Under the pieces are notes generated by a model, which was not told the origin of the DNA, did not search any database, and saw only the letters and a program-made list of their open reading frames with translations. This document shows positions 63,767 through 64,000 of a stretch of DNA of 64,000 bases, piece after piece. The DNA is taken from positions 1 to 64,000 of the forward strand of contig JAKFCX010000047.1 in NCBI GenBank assembly GCA_036676415.1, read 5' to 3'. Source of the DNA: JAEZDC01 sp036676415. GTDB taxonomy: Bacteria > Bacteroidota > Bacteroidia > Chitinophagales > Chitinophagaceae. The position numbers and the translations under genes are program-made. Numbering within the stretch: position 1 is the stretch's first letter; every line of letters starts with the position of its first letter.

Positions 63767-64000
63767 ATGAAAAATACAATACTTTTTGTAATGGTATTGT
63801 CAACATTAACCGTATCGGCACAAACCATTAAAAAATATTATACCTACGACTGGAAAGAAACAACTATAGCATATGCAAGATTTTTATCCATAACCGAAAG
63901 AGAAGATTCAGTATGGCATCGCAGAGATGTTTATATAAGGGAGAAAAAGCTTCAGATGGATGGTTACTTTAAAGACAGTGCCTGCAGCATAAAGGACGGA
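63767..64000 (+). CDS. N-terminal part of a secreted protein, cut by the window edge
   Basis: A signal peptide (about residues 1-19, MKNTILFVMVLSTLTVSAQ) is followed by QTIKKYYTYDWKETTI and ARFLSITEREDSVWHRRDVYI. The start resembles Bacteroidota proteins that go on to MORN repeats and often a TonB C-terminal domain. Only 78 residues are visible, so the family is a guess. The frame stays open to the last base. Confidence 0.6.
   Translation, partial: MKNTILFVMVLSTLTVSAQTIKKYYTYDWKETTIAYARFLSITEREDSVWHRRDVYIREKKLQMDGYFKDSACSIKDG

Noticed and set aside
1..64000. CRISPR arrays, rRNA genes, insertion sequences with transposases
   Set aside because: None seen on reading; no array of equal repeats and spacers, and no transposase motif in the translations.

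Overview
The window looks like a chromosomal segment of a Bacteroidota bacterium, most probably of the Chitinophagaceae type. Supporting signs are two SusC/SusD pairs, a secreted metalloprotease with a type IX secretion (T9SS) sorting domain, methionine synthase split into two genes, DUF4286, DUF5777 and GxxExxY families, lipoproteins with short lipoboxes, few Shine-Dalgarno sequences, and promoters of the Bacteroidota form TTTG-N19-TANNTTTG. Family names rest on reading motifs in the translations; no database search was run.

Layout. 1-8.3 kb: a minus-strand exopolysaccharide operon (Wza-like export protein, Wzc-like tyrosine autokinase, asparagine synthase, GT4 glycosyltransferase, Wzm/Wzt-type ABC exporter) that runs off the left edge. 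8.4-11.1 kb: a gene of unknown function, an operator-like triple repeat, a DUF5009/NagX-type membrane acyltransferase and an exosortase-family protein. 11.1-13.3 kb: a MurU-like nucleotidyltransferase and an AmgK-like kinase fused to a RapZ C-terminal domain, a likely peptidoglycan-sugar recycling pair. 13.4-26.8 kb: mixed genes (Ig-like lipoprotein, UvrD helicase with an Fe-S nuclease domain, SRPBCC, TPR, zinc ribbon, TolB-amidohydrolase, VWA, VOC, DUF1801, HD domain, RecR).

26.9-34.3 kb: a same-strand series with an OB-fold protein, two haem-motif lipoproteins, two YceI proteins, a DUF5777 outer-membrane protein, then a propeller histidine kinase and a LytTR regulator; this may be an envelope electron-transfer module. 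34.3-38.7 kb: split metH with a GxxExxY gene flanked by inverted repeats between the halves. 38.7-41.5 kb: LOG-family protein, exonuclease III, DUF4286, a lipoprotein. 41.6-44.6 kb: lipoprotein, ECF sigma factor, putative anti-sigma factor and outer-membrane barrel, with the same bipartite promoter-like element before the first and the last gene. 44.7-50.8 kb: small unknown protein, RRM RNA-binding protein, T9SS metalloprotease, TlpA-like protein, GatB. 50.9-61.2 kb: two SusC/SusD pairs, one with a third lipoprotein. 61.3-64 kb: RND/MMPL exporter and the start of a secreted protein cut by the right edge.

The features most worth a second look are the repeated ECF-type promoter, the AmgK-RapZ fusion, the haem/YceI/DUF5777 cluster, the inverted-repeat GxxExxY element with an empty relative at 18.55 kb, a family of palindromic intergenic repeats, an 11-bp-period triple repeat at 9.2 kb, and several genes whose -7 box lies only 5-6 nt before the ATG. 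No tRNA, rRNA, CRISPR array or transposase was seen.
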